Assembly: GCA_027487575.1 (NCBI GenBank)
Contig: JAIYDJ010000120.1
Location: 1-64,000, forward strand
Direction: 5' to 3'
DNA from: Rhodobacter sp.
Lineage (GTDB): Bacteria; Pseudomonadota; Alphaproteobacteria; Rhodobacterales; Rhodobacteraceae
Length of the DNA: 64,000 nt
Positions 24,256-34,054 of the stretch are shown piece by piece. Each line of letters starts with the position of its first letter. The first letter of the stretch is position 1. A program made the translations under genes and the position numbers. A model generated the notes under the pieces. That model worked only from the letters and a program-made list of their open reading frames with translations. It did not search any database and was not told the origin of the DNA.

Positions 24256-25814
24256 GGCTTGGTCTTTCTGCGGGGTTTGGGGGTCGTTTCTGTCAGCCGC
24301 GCGAGAAGGGCCGAGGCGGGTTCATCGGCGGGGTCTTGCTGGACGAGCTGGCCAGAGAAGGCCTTTTTCAGGATAGACTGGCGCAGGGCGGTAATGCGGG
24401 TGAGGGCGGTGGTGATTTCGCCATCCATATTCAGGATTTGCGATAGCTGCGCATCAAGTATCCGGTTGATCTCTGCTTGCTCGTCGGGGCCACAGATCGG
24501 CACGGGCAAAGCCTTCAAGTCAGCGCCTGAGATGCCCGCCTGACCCGCGGTTGTTCGGATGCGGCTTTCGATGAACGCGCGTGATTCACCGCAGTTTACG
24601 GCCTTCTCGAGAAATCCCGCGTCCATACGCTTAGATGCGACCTCGCACCTGATCAATTTGTCAGGGTAAACATGTGTTCCGTCACCGCGATAGACCGCAG
24701 CAACACCAACATAGGCGCGAGACCCGTTGTAGCGCGTGAAAACAAGGTCGCCCGGCTTCAGCAAGAAGGCGTCATAGTCATCCGAGGCCTTCAAAAAACG
24801 ATAGTCGGCCATGTCGAAGGCCATTGGCCTGACCGCGCTGATCCTGAAAATCGGCAAGCTTCCAGTCTCGTCAGGCTTATCTGAAATACCATTGCGGATG
24901 GAATACGCCAACTTTTCGAAGGGCGCGTACGTCCAGCCGAACGGGAGGGATGTGAGATCGCCGAAATCAATGTCTTCGGGCCATTCTGGTCTTGGCGGCT
25001 TCCCCGGTTTGCGCCCCAACTCACCGCCCGCGCGCCATTCCGACAGGGCGGTTTGCCAGTCGTCCAGGGCGGCGGCATAGCGGGCGTCGCGTTCCTTGCG
25101 GATGCGGGACAGCAGGGTTTCTTGGGATTCGAGTTTGTCGGGGTTGGCGGCGCGCCAAGGGGCGGTGAGTTTGCCTTCAAAGGCGGCTTTCAGCAGGGCC
25201 TGGCGATAGGTCTTCAACTGCGCGCGGGCGCGGGTCAGACTGGCGGTGCCTGCGTCGAGTTCCGAGAACAGCTCCTCGATCTTGGCAACGATGCGGTGTT
25301 GTTCGGGGAGGGGGGGGAGCGGGATGCGAAGTTGCGAAAAACGGTCGTGGGTCAGGTTCAACCCACTGTCGTTGATCCCGGTCTTCATCCTGTCGATTTC
25401 GAGCTGTGTCTCTTGGCGTCTGATCAAGTATGCCAGATACTTTGGATGCAGTGCCTTCGGGTGCGGTCGGAAGCGATACATCTTTCCGGACATCATCAAA
25501 CGTGCGGGCGTTGCTTCCACCAAGCATGCCACACCACATCTGTTCCGCGGTCCCGCACATGTCATCAACACGTCACCCGCCTTAACTTCGGTCTGGGGGC
25601 GCGGTTCAAGACTTGCGGGGAGTGCCTTGTTCTCATGCGGCCAAAACTCACCATGCTGGATCGCGGTAGTCTTCAAAACACCCCAAGCACCCTCAGCCGC
25701 CGGGAAGCTCTCACACTGTGGGCTCCAACCCTGCTGGAAGGGTCTGCCGTTATCGTTGTTCTCCAAGACCTCAATGATTTGAACGTCTTGCCAACTTGAT
25801 GGCAACCCCGTCAT
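24252..25814 (-). CDS. hsdS: type I restriction-modification specificity subunit
   Basis: 520 residues with two target-recognition domains separated by a long helical spacer. The first half contains QLRIPLPPLPEQHRIVAKIE followed by a helix; the second half has LKALPVPICGPDEQAEINRI, the matching end of the second recognition domain. Each domain reads one half of a bipartite target. The two halves differ strongly in sequence, as expected. The central stretch PGKPPRPEWPED is a proline-rich link. Overlaps both hsdR and hsdM by 4 bases. Confidence 0.92.
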   Translation of the reverse strand: MTGLPSSWQDVQIIEVLENNDNGRPFQQGWSPQCESFPAAEGAWGVLKTTAIQHGEFWPHENKALPASLEPRPQTEVKAGDVLMTCAGPRNRCGVACLVEATPARLMMSGKMYRFRPHPKALHPKYLAYLIRRQETQLEIDRMKTGINDSGLNLTHDRFSQLRIPLPPLPEQHRIVAKIEELFSELDAGTASLTRARAQLKTYRQALLKAAFEGKLTAPWRAANPDKLESQETLLSRIRKERDARYAAALDDWQTALSEWRAGGELGRKPGKPPRPEWPEDIDFGDLTSLPFGWTYAPFEKLAYSIRNGISDKPDETGSLPIFRISAVRPMAFDMADYRFLKASDDYDAFLLKPGDLVFTRYNGSRAYVGVAAVYRGDGTHVYPDKLIRCEVASKRMDAGFLEKAVNCGESRAFIESRIRTTAGQAGISGADLKALPVPICGPDEQAEINRILDAQLSQILNMDGEITTALTRITALRQSILKKAFSGQLVQQDPADEPASALLARLTETTPKPRRKTKP

Positions 25815-28561
25815 GCCGACAGCGCCTCATTGATCTCGTCCAACACGGCATCCATCCCTGACCCGAACAGGGCATACATCTGCCCCAGCCCTCCTTGGGC
25901 GTCGAAGGGGGCGAAGTCCAGATCGTCGCGGGTGATGTGGATCGAGGTGGCGATATGGTCGCGGATCATCCGCAGCCAGTCCATCTGCGCCTCGGTGAAT
26001 TTCTCGCCCGCGCCGGAATGGCGGCGCAGCAGCCAGTTCTGGAAATTACGGCGGGTGCGGTCCTCGGTGGTGGTCAGGGTCTCATCCAATCCCGCCACCC
26101 GGCGGATCAGCGCCACCAGCTGCGTCAAGTCGGACAGGGGGGCGGTGCCCTTGTAGGCATCCAGATGCGCATAGGCCCGCCAGACATAGGCCGGGGCCAG
26201 ACGCGGACGGTCGGCCCGCAGGGTTTCCAGCAGGGATTTGATCATCGGATAGGTCACCTGCGCGCGGCGGGCGGGCTGGGTGAAGTAGATGGTCAGCGCC
26301 TCGATCTCGTCCCGGTGGGCGTTCAGCCAGTCGGTGAAATCCTGCGCGATGGTCTGGGCGTTGGTGGTGGTGTCGCCCGCCCAGGCGGCGTTCCGCAGGG
26401 TATCCAGCGTGTCATGGTCGATGGTCTGTTCATGGTCGCGGCGGATGGTGTCCATCAACTCGATCAGCGGGCCGGTGAAGACATTTGCGGCCTCGGTCAC
26501 CAGCGCATCGCGGGCGGTGTCCATGGCGGCATCGTCGGGGTCGGTCTGCCCCGTAGTGGTGCGGGCAAGGGTTTCGATCCGGTCACCGTCGATGGCATCG
26601 AACAGCGCGCGCACGATCTGGTTCAGGGGCTGGCCGGCCTTTTCGGTGATGCGCGCTTGTTCGTCCGGCCCCAGTTGTTTGTCCAGCCGGGACAGGCGGG
26701 CGGCGAGGGAGGACACGGTATCCTCATCCGTCGCCCCCATCATCACGCCCATCGCCAGATCACGGAAGGGGATCGAGGGTTTGGTGTCCAGGGGCTGACT
26801 CGCGGTTTTCACCGACCGGGTGACGCCCACGGCATCGACGATCACATAATGGGTCTTGGCCTGCGCCGAAGGGGTGACCTTCTTCAGATCGTCGGCCTTC
26901 ACCACGCGGGTACCCCTGCCCTTCATCTGTTCGAAGTAGTTCGCCGACTTCACATCGCGCATGAACAGCAGGCATTCCAGCGGCTTCACGTCGGTGCCGG
27001 TGGCGATCATGTCGACCGTGACGGCGATGCGGGGATAGTAGGCGTTGCGGAAATCCGACAGGACGGATTTCGAGTCGTCGGCCTGATAGGTGATCTTCTT
27101 GCAGAACTGGTTGCCCTCGCCGAACTCCTGCCGGACGGTCTGGATGATGTCGTCGGCATGGCTGTCGGTCTTGGCGAAGATCAAGGTCTTGGGCACCTCT
27201 TTCCGGTTCGGGAAAATCTCGGGCAGCTTGTCGCGGAAGGCGCGGACGACGGTGCGGATCTGGTCGGGGTTGACGACGGACCGATCCAGCTGGGTGGCCG
27301 CATAGGCCTCGTCCGCGTCCTGGGCCTGCCAGCGTTTCGCGCGGGTCTGGCGTTCGCGTTTCTCGACCAGCTGTTCGGCGCGGATCTGGCCGCCCTTCTG
27401 GGTGACGTCAGTTTCGATGAGGTAGACCTCGTTGCCAACGTTGACGCCATCGGCCACGGCCTTTTCGTGGGTGTATTCGCTGACCACGTTCTTCTGGAAA
27501 AAACCGTAGGTGCGGTTGTCGGGTGTGGCGGTCAGGCCAATCAGGAAACTGTCGAAATATTCGATGACCTGGCGCCAAAGGTTGTAGATCGACCGATGAC
27601 ACTCATCGATAATCACCACATCGAAAAACTCGGGCGGCAGCTTGGCGTTGTAGATGACGGGCAGCGGTTCGCGGCGCAGGTGGACTCGTTCTGCGGGGTT
27701 TTCCTCCTCGGCGCCCTCCTTCAGCTCTTCCCCCTTCAGGATCGAATACATCCGCTGTATGGTGGAAATGCAGACCTGGGCATGCGGGGAGATGTGGGAG
27801 GACGTCAGACGCTGGACTGTGTATAGCTCGGTGAACTTGCGGCTATCGTCGTTGGGCACGAAGGACATGAATTCCTGTTCCGCCTGCTCGCCCAGGTTCT
27901 TGGTGTCGACGAGGAACAGGATGCGGCGGGCCCCGGCGTGCTTCAAGAGCCGGTACACCTGGGTGATGGCGGTGAAGGTCTTTCCCGATCCGGTCGCCAT
28001 CTGAACGAGGGCACGAGGGCGATCCTGACGCAGCGAGTTTTCCAAGTTCGTGACGGCGGTGATCTGACAATCGCGCAGACCATCTGTGATCAGGGCCGGC
28101 AGATCATGGATCGCTGCCCGGAAAGATTTTGGCTGTGCCTGCCATTCTCCCAGGGTTTCGGGACGGTGAAAGGTGAACACCTCGCGCGAACGGGGCTTCG
28201 GATCCCGGGTGTCGGTGAAGCGGGTGATCTCGCCTGTCGCCTCATAGATGAATGGTAACGGCTCCGGATTCTTGACCCATTTCAGTTGAGCTGCGGCATA
28301 TCCGGCGGACTGATCCTCGACCGTGGTGATCTTCGCACCCCAGCTGTTCGGCTTGGCCTCGACCACCCCCAATGCGCGCTTGGACGAGAAAAGGGCATAG
28401 TCGGCAGGTCCAACGCTCGTCAGATATTCCCTGATAGCGATGCCCTTGGACGCGGTGTGATCGATAGCCTTGCTGTGCTGCACCGACCAGCCCGCAGCTG
28501 CCAGCCGAAGGTCAATTTCGTCTCGGGCAACCTGTTCGGGATTCTGGTTTAACTTGGTCAA
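25811..28561 (-). CDS. hsdR: type I restriction enzyme motor/nuclease subunit
   Basis: 916 residues from a TTG start; no better in-frame start is seen upstream. The N-terminal nuclease region has ADYALFSSK and VVEAKPN (about 53-75, D...ExK). A helicase motor follows with Walker A MATGSGKT (about 189-196), DECH box (about 317-320) and the SF2 motifs FLIGLTATP and MIATGTD. Translocates and cuts DNA lacking the methyl mark. First gene of the operon; order R-S-M with 4-base overlaps ties all three to one message and puts the nuclease first. Confidence 0.94.
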   Translation of the reverse strand: MTKLNQNPEQVARDEIDLRLAAAGWSVQHSKAIDHTASKGIAIREYLTSVGPADYALFSSKRALGVVEAKPNSWGAKITTVEDQSAGYAAAQLKWVKNPEPLPFIYEATGEITRFTDTRDPKPRSREVFTFHRPETLGEWQAQPKSFRAAIHDLPALITDGLRDCQITAVTNLENSLRQDRPRALVQMATGSGKTFTAITQVYRLLKHAGARRILFLVDTKNLGEQAEQEFMSFVPNDDSRKFTELYTVQRLTSSHISPHAQVCISTIQRMYSILKGEELKEGAEEENPAERVHLRREPLPVIYNAKLPPEFFDVVIIDECHRSIYNLWRQVIEYFDSFLIGLTATPDNRTYGFFQKNVVSEYTHEKAVADGVNVGNEVYLIETDVTQKGGQIRAEQLVEKRERQTRAKRWQAQDADEAYAATQLDRSVVNPDQIRTVVRAFRDKLPEIFPNRKEVPKTLIFAKTDSHADDIIQTVRQEFGEGNQFCKKITYQADDSKSVLSDFRNAYYPRIAVTVDMIATGTDVKPLECLLFMRDVKSANYFEQMKGRGTRVVKADDLKKVTPSAQAKTHYVIVDAVGVTRSVKTASQPLDTKPSIPFRDLAMGVMMGATDEDTVSSLAARLSRLDKQLGPDEQARITEKAGQPLNQIVRALFDAIDGDRIETLARTTTGQTDPDDAAMDTARDALVTEAANVFTGPLIELMDTIRRDHEQTIDHDTLDTLRNAAWAGDTTTNAQTIAQDFTDWLNAHRDEIEALTIYFTQPARRAQVTYPMIKSLLETLRADRPRLAPAYVWRAYAHLDAYKGTAPLSDLTQLVALIRRVAGLDETLTTTEDRTRRNFQNWLLRRHSGAGEKFTEAQMDWLRMIRDHIATSIHITRDDLDFAPFDAQGGLGQMYALFGSGMDAVLDEINEALSA

Positions 28562-28898
28562 CGCAAGCCATTCTGTACCAAAGGGTTAGGCAGACCTTGG
28601 GGCAAGCCTCTCTGTCATGCAACACAGAAGGGAGTTCGCGGGGCCCAACGGACGACGGAAGGTTGTACTGGGACTGTAAACCGCGACCGAAAAGTTCGCA
28701 CTGACACGTATAATCACATTCGGGCGGATCGAGAATCCGGATGCCTTGGCGCAATCCAGGAGTGCCGGATCACGAAGGCAAAATGATTCCCAGTTTGCCG
28801 ATGAATCTTCTCAGATCGGTTTGGGATTTTCTTGCGACCCCCATAGCCTGACCATGAACAACAAGGTTCCCCGAGTTGTCAAGAAAACGGGCTAACAC
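28562..28898. other. divergent region between hsdR and the mobilization genes, candidate oriT
   Basis: 337 bases without a credible gene. It must hold promoters for hsdR (leftward) and the mob genes (rightward). By analogy with ColE1-like modules the transfer origin should lie upstream of the MobC-like gene. I see T-rich GGGATTTTCTTGCGACCCCC near 28829-28848, but no nick-site sequence that I can name with confidence. Confidence 0.35.
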
Positions 28899-29294
28899 AT
28901 GGCAAGGCCGAGAAAAACTATTTCCGACAGGTTGACCGACAAGATCAACGTCGCGACGACCCCGGCCTTGAAGGCAGCCGCGGGGGCGGCTGCGAAGGCG
29001 CACGGCATATCGCTGTCGTGTCTGATGACCCAGGCCCTGACCCAGTACCTCGAACCGGAAGGTCGGGAGAAAAATCGCCGTTCCTATCGACGCGCCGAGG
29101 TTGTGGATGCCCTCGGACGGGCGGCCTCCGGACTCGAGGGTCTTGCCGGAATATGCCGGGGGCTCGGTCCGGAACAGGGTGCGCTGGAGTTGTCCGCAGG
29201 CTTGCTCCGTGTCGAGCGGCTTTTGGCAGCAGTGGCCCTGGGTGCCGGCAGCGCGGGCGAAGGCACTCTCGACACTGATGGTGATCCGGAATGA
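28899..29294 (+). CDS. MobC-like relaxosome accessory protein
   Basis: 131 residues. MARPRKTISDRLTDKINV followed by ALKAAAGAAAKAHGISLSC forms a short beta strand and two helices like the DNA-binding domain of MobC/ribbon-helix-helix accessory proteins. The C-terminal half is helical. Its stop overlaps the start of the relaxase ORF (ATGATG overlap at 29291-29294). Such proteins open oriT and position the relaxase. Call rests on size, fold pattern and place. Confidence 0.6.
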   Translation: MARPRKTISDRLTDKINVATTPALKAAAGAAAKAHGISLSCLMTQALTQYLEPEGREKNRRSYRRAEVVDALGRAASGLEGLAGICRGLGPEQGALELSAGLLRVERLLAAVALGAGSAGEGTLDTDGDPE

Positions 29295-30400
29295 TGCAGG
29301 GATTTTCCGCATATCACAGCGATGCCGGTGGAAGCTTGGGCGTTGTCGGTTATTTCTTCTCACCCCAACCGGGCCGGGGCACCGGGGCGACGCGCCGCCC
29401 CGAACGCTCCCCCCAGCCTGAGCGTCTGGTTGGCGATCCGAAGGTGTTCAACCTGACCGTCCGCGCCTTGCCGTTCGAGAACCGATACCGGTCTGGTGTG
29501 CTGTCATTCGATGGCAGTGACATAGACCCCGCCGCGTTCAATGACGGCGACCCAAAGGAGCGACTGATCATAGCGGCGATTATCGACCTGCTGAAAGTAA
29601 CCCTTTTCCCCGGTGTGCCGCCCGCCCCCACATTATCATCGGCACCCATACGCATACCGGTCGACTGGAACTAAACTTTGCCGTCCCACAGATGTTCGTC
29701 CGGCCAGACGGTGTGTTGCGCGCCTTCAATCCGGAGCCCCCGACCGAAGGTTCAAGGGCGCTGTGGGTCGCTATGCGCGACATGATCAATCTGCGCTTCG
29801 GTTTTGCCGATCCCGACGACCCTGCGCGCCGACAGCTTGTCTCAGGCCCATCGTGGCGGCGCAAACGGGCGGTGGCGGCAGTCCGGGACGGTTCAGTAGA
29901 TGTCGATCAGATCGATGTCCTGATCGCCAGTCTGGCCGATGGGGCAAGGCGGCTTGCGCCGCAAGACCGCGACGCCGTCATCCAGATTGTAAATGACCAT
30001 TTCGCGCTTGTGGGCATGCAGGTGACCACGGTCTCGCGCAACAGCCTGACGGTCGGGCCCGTACCGGAAAGGCGCGCGGGATCGGGGGTCGTCTTTCCGG
30101 TTGAAGGGTATCCTGTGCCAAGCCAATTTCTCGCCCGACCAGCTGAACCTGAATGATCCGGAGGCGGCGGCCGAGCGGCAAAGGGTCCTGGAAACGGCAC
30201 CCAAGCGCTATGCCGCCGCTTGGGCCAAGACTGCCGCATACAACCGGAAACGATATGGCCAAAGGGCTTGGTCCGCCATGTCCTGCGATCCGGAGGCTTG
30301 GCTGAAAGGCACCACGCCGCCTGAAACTTGCCTGCCCCTGCGCCATCACCTGCTGCCGACCACCCTCAAACCGAAAGATACCCATGCACCCCACGATCCT
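29291..30400 (+). pseudogene. MOB relaxase of the HEN (ColE1 MbeA-like) type, broken by two frameshifts
   Basis: Three reading frames join into one protein. Frame one opens at 29291 (FNLTVRALPFENRYRSGVL). Near 29625 the coding sense moves to another frame that gives the catalytic HTHTGRLELNFAVP, the His-Glu-Asn signature of HEN relaxases, then FADPDDPARRQ. Near 30080 it moves again to RLKGILCQANFSPDQLNLN. Both switches lie in homopolymer runs (five C near 29622, five G near 30085): one lost C and one extra G would restore the frame. Either the gene is decaying or the assembly has indel errors. Restored, it would nick oriT to let the island be mobilised. The third frame remains open to 31843, so the true C-terminus may be much further on. 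Confidence 0.65.
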
Positions 30401-30620
30401 TACGCCAATGGAAACCAGCCTGCTGGACACCGTCAACCGGATGCAGTCCGACCACCAGAAAGAACTGGCGCTCCAGACCCAGCAGATCGCCAATCTGCGG
30501 CAGGAGGTGGACGCCCTGCGCTCGATGATCGAACATTTGGCTGGCCAACAGAAATGGCAGACCCAAATTCTGACCGGCTTGCAACCGCTCTTGGGCCTCG
30601 CTTTGCCCCCGAAATCGTAA
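30384..30620 (+). CDS. coiled-coil mobilization protein (MbeB/MbeD-like)
   Basis: 78 residues: MHPTILTPMETSLLD, then a long coiled coil (HQKELALQTQQIANLRQEVD) and a short hydrophobic tail. Codon third positions are strongly G/C-biased as in real genes here. It lies in a different frame from the still-open relaxase frame, the nested layout known from ColE1 mbeB and mbeD inside mbeA. Probably a small relaxosome or coupling accessory; name not certain. Confidence 0.6.
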   Translation: MHPTILTPMETSLLDTVNRMQSDHQKELALQTQQIANLRQEVDALRSMIEHLAGQQKWQTQILTGLQPLLGLALPPKS

Positions 30621-30767
30621 GCCGCCTCGCCGCTGGCCTCACAGCCGTCTTTCGATGGATTGCCGATCATTATGTTGGCTTTGCCGCTATGTTGCGGGTC
30701 GGTCGGACCATCCCCCGCAGCCTGATCACTACGTTCGCCAACCTTGCCTACAGACAGGAGACCCTGC

Positions 30768-31136
30768 ATGAGCTCATCACAAGACACCCCGTTGTCACCC
30801 CTGACAGACGCCCAGATCACCGAACTTCTATCACAGATGCAGCAACTGGTTCGACTGGTCGGCCCATTGACGGCGCTTTTGGCGGGGGCATCCGGCATGA
30901 CGGGCGGCGCGGGGCAACGCCTCGAGGAACTGATCCAGCAGCTGACCAGCATAGCGGCCGGCCTGCACCTGAACGTCGACGACTTGACGCGAGTGTTTGG
31001 CTCGACCGGGACGCTGATGCAGATGGAACAGCGTATGCAGGCGATCGAAGACGCGATGCTGCGGGTGGCGGAGGTACAGGCCGAAACGGCGACGCAGCTG
31101 AGCCAGATCGGCCAGTGGATGGCGGGGACCGCCTGA
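30768..31136 (+). CDS. small helical mobilization-associated protein
   Basis: 122 residues from MSSSQDTPLSPL; CAGGAGA stands 8 bases upstream. A Gly/Ala-rich helical hairpin (LVGPLTALLAGASGMTGGAG) is followed by coiled coil (MQMEQRMQAIEDAMLRVAEV). It overlaps, in another frame, the long ORF that continues to 31843. Likely accessory to the mob module. Between 30621 and 30767 the other frame looks coding (AAGLTAVFRWIADHYVGFAA), supporting overlapping genes. Confidence 0.6.
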   Translation: MSSSQDTPLSPLTDAQITELLSQMQQLVRLVGPLTALLAGASGMTGGAGQRLEELIQQLTSIAAGLHLNVDDLTRVFGSTGTLMQMEQRMQAIEDAMLRVAEVQAETATQLSQIGQWMAGTA

Positions 31137-31189
31137 CAACGCCAGGACCGGGCAGCCCGTTCCGGCTCATTAGCTCAATCCGGCTGGCA

Positions 31190-31843
31190 ATGCGGGAAGC
31201 GGCAATGGCCGTCCCGTTCGCGATGAACCCATCGACCGACCAAACTGGCAGCTTCGCGATCAATCTTGATCTGGGAGAGATCGGTGCCTTGCAGGTTACG
31301 GCCCGCAAGGTGTGGTTGATGCAGCTCGGCGATGCCAGCCGCCTCAAGGCGATTGCTGCTACGGTCCGGCGACATCTGAACCTTGTGCCGGTCGAGGAAC
31401 CAAGTCCGACACCGGAACCGGCCATCCAGAAGAAGCTTCTCATCCTTTACGAAAGCAGCGCGGATGCGATCACCGCCAAAAATATAAAGCTCGGGCGACC
31501 GCCCATTGCGGTGATCACTTTGCCTGCGTTTAACGCGCTGAAAACGCCAGATGGTATCGAGAAGATTGCATCCGCGTTGCGCAACCGCCAGATCGCGGGT
31601 TGCCTGCTCATCGCGACATCCGCCGACGGTCCGGCGGCAGCTGTGGCGGCGGAGTGGAACAAGCTGGAAAACGCGGTTCATCGGAATGGTATGCTGGACA
31701 TCGTAACCCTTCGGCAGAACGGTCGGATGCGGATCGTAAAATCGAACGTGACCCGCCTGGCGCAGTTGGATGACGAACGCGCTGCCGAAGGCCTCGCGCC
31801 GCAACTGCCTGATGAGCAAAAACCCGACCCAGATCCATGGTGA
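31190..31843 (+). CDS. hypothetical protein at the end of the mob module (or relaxase C-terminal domain)
   Basis: 217 residues from MREAAMAVPFAM. The region SFAINLDLGEIGALQVTARK and KKLLILYESSADAITAKNI reads like an alpha/beta domain. It is in the same frame as the last relaxase segment, with no stop between, so it could be the far C-terminus of an 850-residue relaxase or a separate gene. No catalytic motif recognised. Followed by about 200 bases and a terminator. Confidence 0.5.
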   Translation: MREAAMAVPFAMNPSTDQTGSFAINLDLGEIGALQVTARKVWLMQLGDASRLKAIAATVRRHLNLVPVEEPSPTPEPAIQKKLLILYESSADAITAKNIKLGRPPIAVITLPAFNALKTPDGIEKIASALRNRQIAGCLLIATSADGPAAAVAAEWNKLENAVHRNGMLDIVTLRQNGRMRIVKSNVTRLAQLDDERAAEGLAPQLPDEQKPDPDPW

Positions 31844-32051
31844 CAGGCTTGAGCCGGTCGAGCACCAACGTTCAAAAACAAAGGGTATAGTCACCTCATT
31901 CCACGCGCATTTCCTGAACCGGAAATGCCGTGTGGGCGGGGACATTCGGGTCACGGGCCCCGTATGGATTTGATCGAACACCCACCCACACTCGCGTGGA
32001 ACCTTGGCGGTGCCTTGACTGCCGGTCTGCAGCTGCGTCTTGCGACTCATC

Positions 32052-32075
32052 GCCCCCTCGGTCACCCGAGGGGGC
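32052..32075. terminator. hairpin between mob module and integrase
   Basis: GCCCCCTCGG (32052-32061) pairs perfectly with CCGAGGGGGC (32066-32075) around TCAC. A modest T-rich run (TTGATTGAATTCTTT) follows on the plus strand. It lies between the convergent mob module and integrase gene and can serve both. Confidence 0.7.
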
Positions 32076-32153
32076 TTGATTGAATTCTTTCGCTGCAGAT
32101 CGGCCGTCAACCCTTTCTTTTTGGCAACAGATAGGTTGGAAGTTGCGTATCTG

Positions 32154-34025
32154 TCAGAAGACCCGAGGGATCAGGTTCACGACACGCAGCATGACGTCGG
32201 GTGCCGTAACCTTGTCGTAAACCTCGTTGTGGACGTCTTTGCCGACGTGTCCGACAAGATCGCGACGCTCCTTGTCGGTCACCGACGTGTCGGTTTTCAG
32301 GAAGGCGATGACGTAGTGGCGGAAGCAATGGAACGATAGTCCTTCCGCCGCCGTGCCCAGTTGCACGTCTAGCACCTTGTCCCAGTTATAGAAAAATTTG
32401 TCGCCGAAGCTGTCGGACTCGTTCGAAGGCACCAGTTCCGGGAAAAGCGCCGCTTCGCCGGCCCGTTTCCGGGCGTTTGCGTAGTTGAGGAAACCCAGCT
32501 CGATCAGGTGACCGTGGATCGGGACGATGCGCACCGCGGCTGGGTTTTTCAGGCCGCGGTTGTGGTTGATGCGGATGGCGATGCACGGCACGCTGTCAAT
32601 GACCGTGATATCCTCGGGCGCAAGGCCAAGCAGTTCCTCGCGCCGGGCACCTGTGTATACGCCCAGGAGCGGCCCCCAATATTGTCCATCCCGGATGACC
32701 ATTGGACCTGGCAGGTGACGGCGCTTGGGGTTTCTGCAGCCCTTCCAGACCGGGTGGAGGAATATCTTCTTAACCTCTGGGGGCTCGAACGGGCGGCGCT
32801 TGTCGCGGGCACGTTGCTTCTCGGGCACGCGCAGCAGGCCGGTGTCGATGGTCGGGTGGACGGCAAGGCCTTCGGATTTCGCCGTTCGGATCATTAGGTT
32901 CAGGCGGTCAAGGTGCCCGTTGATGGTCCGTGGTGACAGACCAACTTTGTCATCCGGCAGATCTTCACCGCGCTTCAGAATCTCCTCGATTGATCGTTCC
33001 GCGTCCTTGGAGCTTTTGCCGTAGGACGTCGGCAAGTTTTCGAGCGTGACCTTGAAGAAGCTCAGGTGCATCTGCTCGACGCGCGTGATGTCGGCGACAC
33101 CTGTGACCTTCGTGAACAGCGCCGCTGTTGACAGGATCTGCTTTTGGGTCTCGACCGTGCAATCCTCACGGCTCTTGTTGGCGTTGACGCGACCCGCGAC
33201 GGCCAGAATCTTCGGATCTGTGGTGAATTTGCTGGCAATCGCCACCTGCGAGCTCTCTGGCACATGCGGCACCGTCGCCGGGGCCATTACGACCGGCGGA
33301 GCGGAAACGTTGTCAGCCAACGAAACGACGGGTGTAGCGAAAAGGGCCACAAGACCTTCGACGTCCTCGGCATCCGCCGCCTGCCAAGCCGCCGCCTTGG
33401 CAGATGTCGTCAGCTGTCGAAGCATCATCACGGCGAGGGCCGAAGCCGGACCGTTCAGGGAATGCCCGTCCCCAAGCTGATCCAGTACATCCTTCGCACG
33501 TCTCAGCATCTTTGCCGTCCCCGCAGGGGAGTTCAGGTCCATCACATGCAGATCGATGGCGTCGAGCAATGTATTAACATCGGCGGCGGTGGCGCCCGCT
33601 GCCTGCAGCTTTGCCTTGTCGCTCGCCGTCAGCTGCACATTGAGGCCGCGCGTCGCGATCGTCTTCCAGGCCTTGCGCGTCGACCAGTCGTGGCGGCGAT
33701 CAATGTCGTCATCACCTACGACTGCGTCCATGCGCGTGATCATGCGCTGGCGCCTGATGCGCTGCAGTTCCTCGCGACACACGGTGTCGAGGTAATGCTT
33801 GCCCTCCTGCGGGGTCAGTCCGCCCGTCGCAATCGCCTACATGATCCTGTCGCTTTCGTAGTTCAGCCTATTTGCTAACATACGCGCATCACTCAGGTTC
33901 TTCGACCGCAACGATATCTGCAGATGTGTGATTTCTGGGGAGAGACAAGAGATCCTTCGCCGCCAAGTCCAAGTCGTCCCGCGCAGGAATAGGTTGAGGG
34001 TTCGCGCCATGCGTGTCGTCTCCAT
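32154..34025 (-). pseudogene. int: tyrosine-family site-specific integrase with an in-frame amber codon
   Basis: The main ORF (33782-32154, 542 residues) has the catalytic set: GARREELLGL (Arg), HCFRH (about 485-489), GHVGKD with His at 512 and Tyr at 522. In the same frame, 34025-33840 encodes an integrase-type N-terminus (MARTLNLFLRGTTWTWRRR ... LSDARMLANRLNYESDRIM). A TAG at 33839-33837 follows, and then the frame continues AIATGGLTPQEGKHYLD into the main ORF. Read through, the protein has about 623 residues. So one codon (CAG or GAG to TAG) splits it. It adjoins tRNA-Asn and reads into the island, as expected for the enzyme that placed it there. Expression of the catalytic part from an internal GTG at 33782 is possible. 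Confidence 0.8.
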
Positions 34026-34054
34026 GAGGACGACAGCCGCGCAGGTCGGTTTTC

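Noticed and set aside
25895-27826. 643-codon plus-strand ORF opposite hsdR
   Set aside because: Shadow of a high-GC gene; hsdR motifs on the other strand are intact.
28770-29363. 197-codon minus-strand ORF across the mobC-like gene
   Set aside because: Arg/Gly-rich composition and no ribosome site; the plus-strand gene has the coherent protein sequence.
32154-33782. Treating the 542-residue integrase ORF as full length
   Set aside because: The preceding in-frame stretch is clearly an integrase N-terminus separated only by one TAG.
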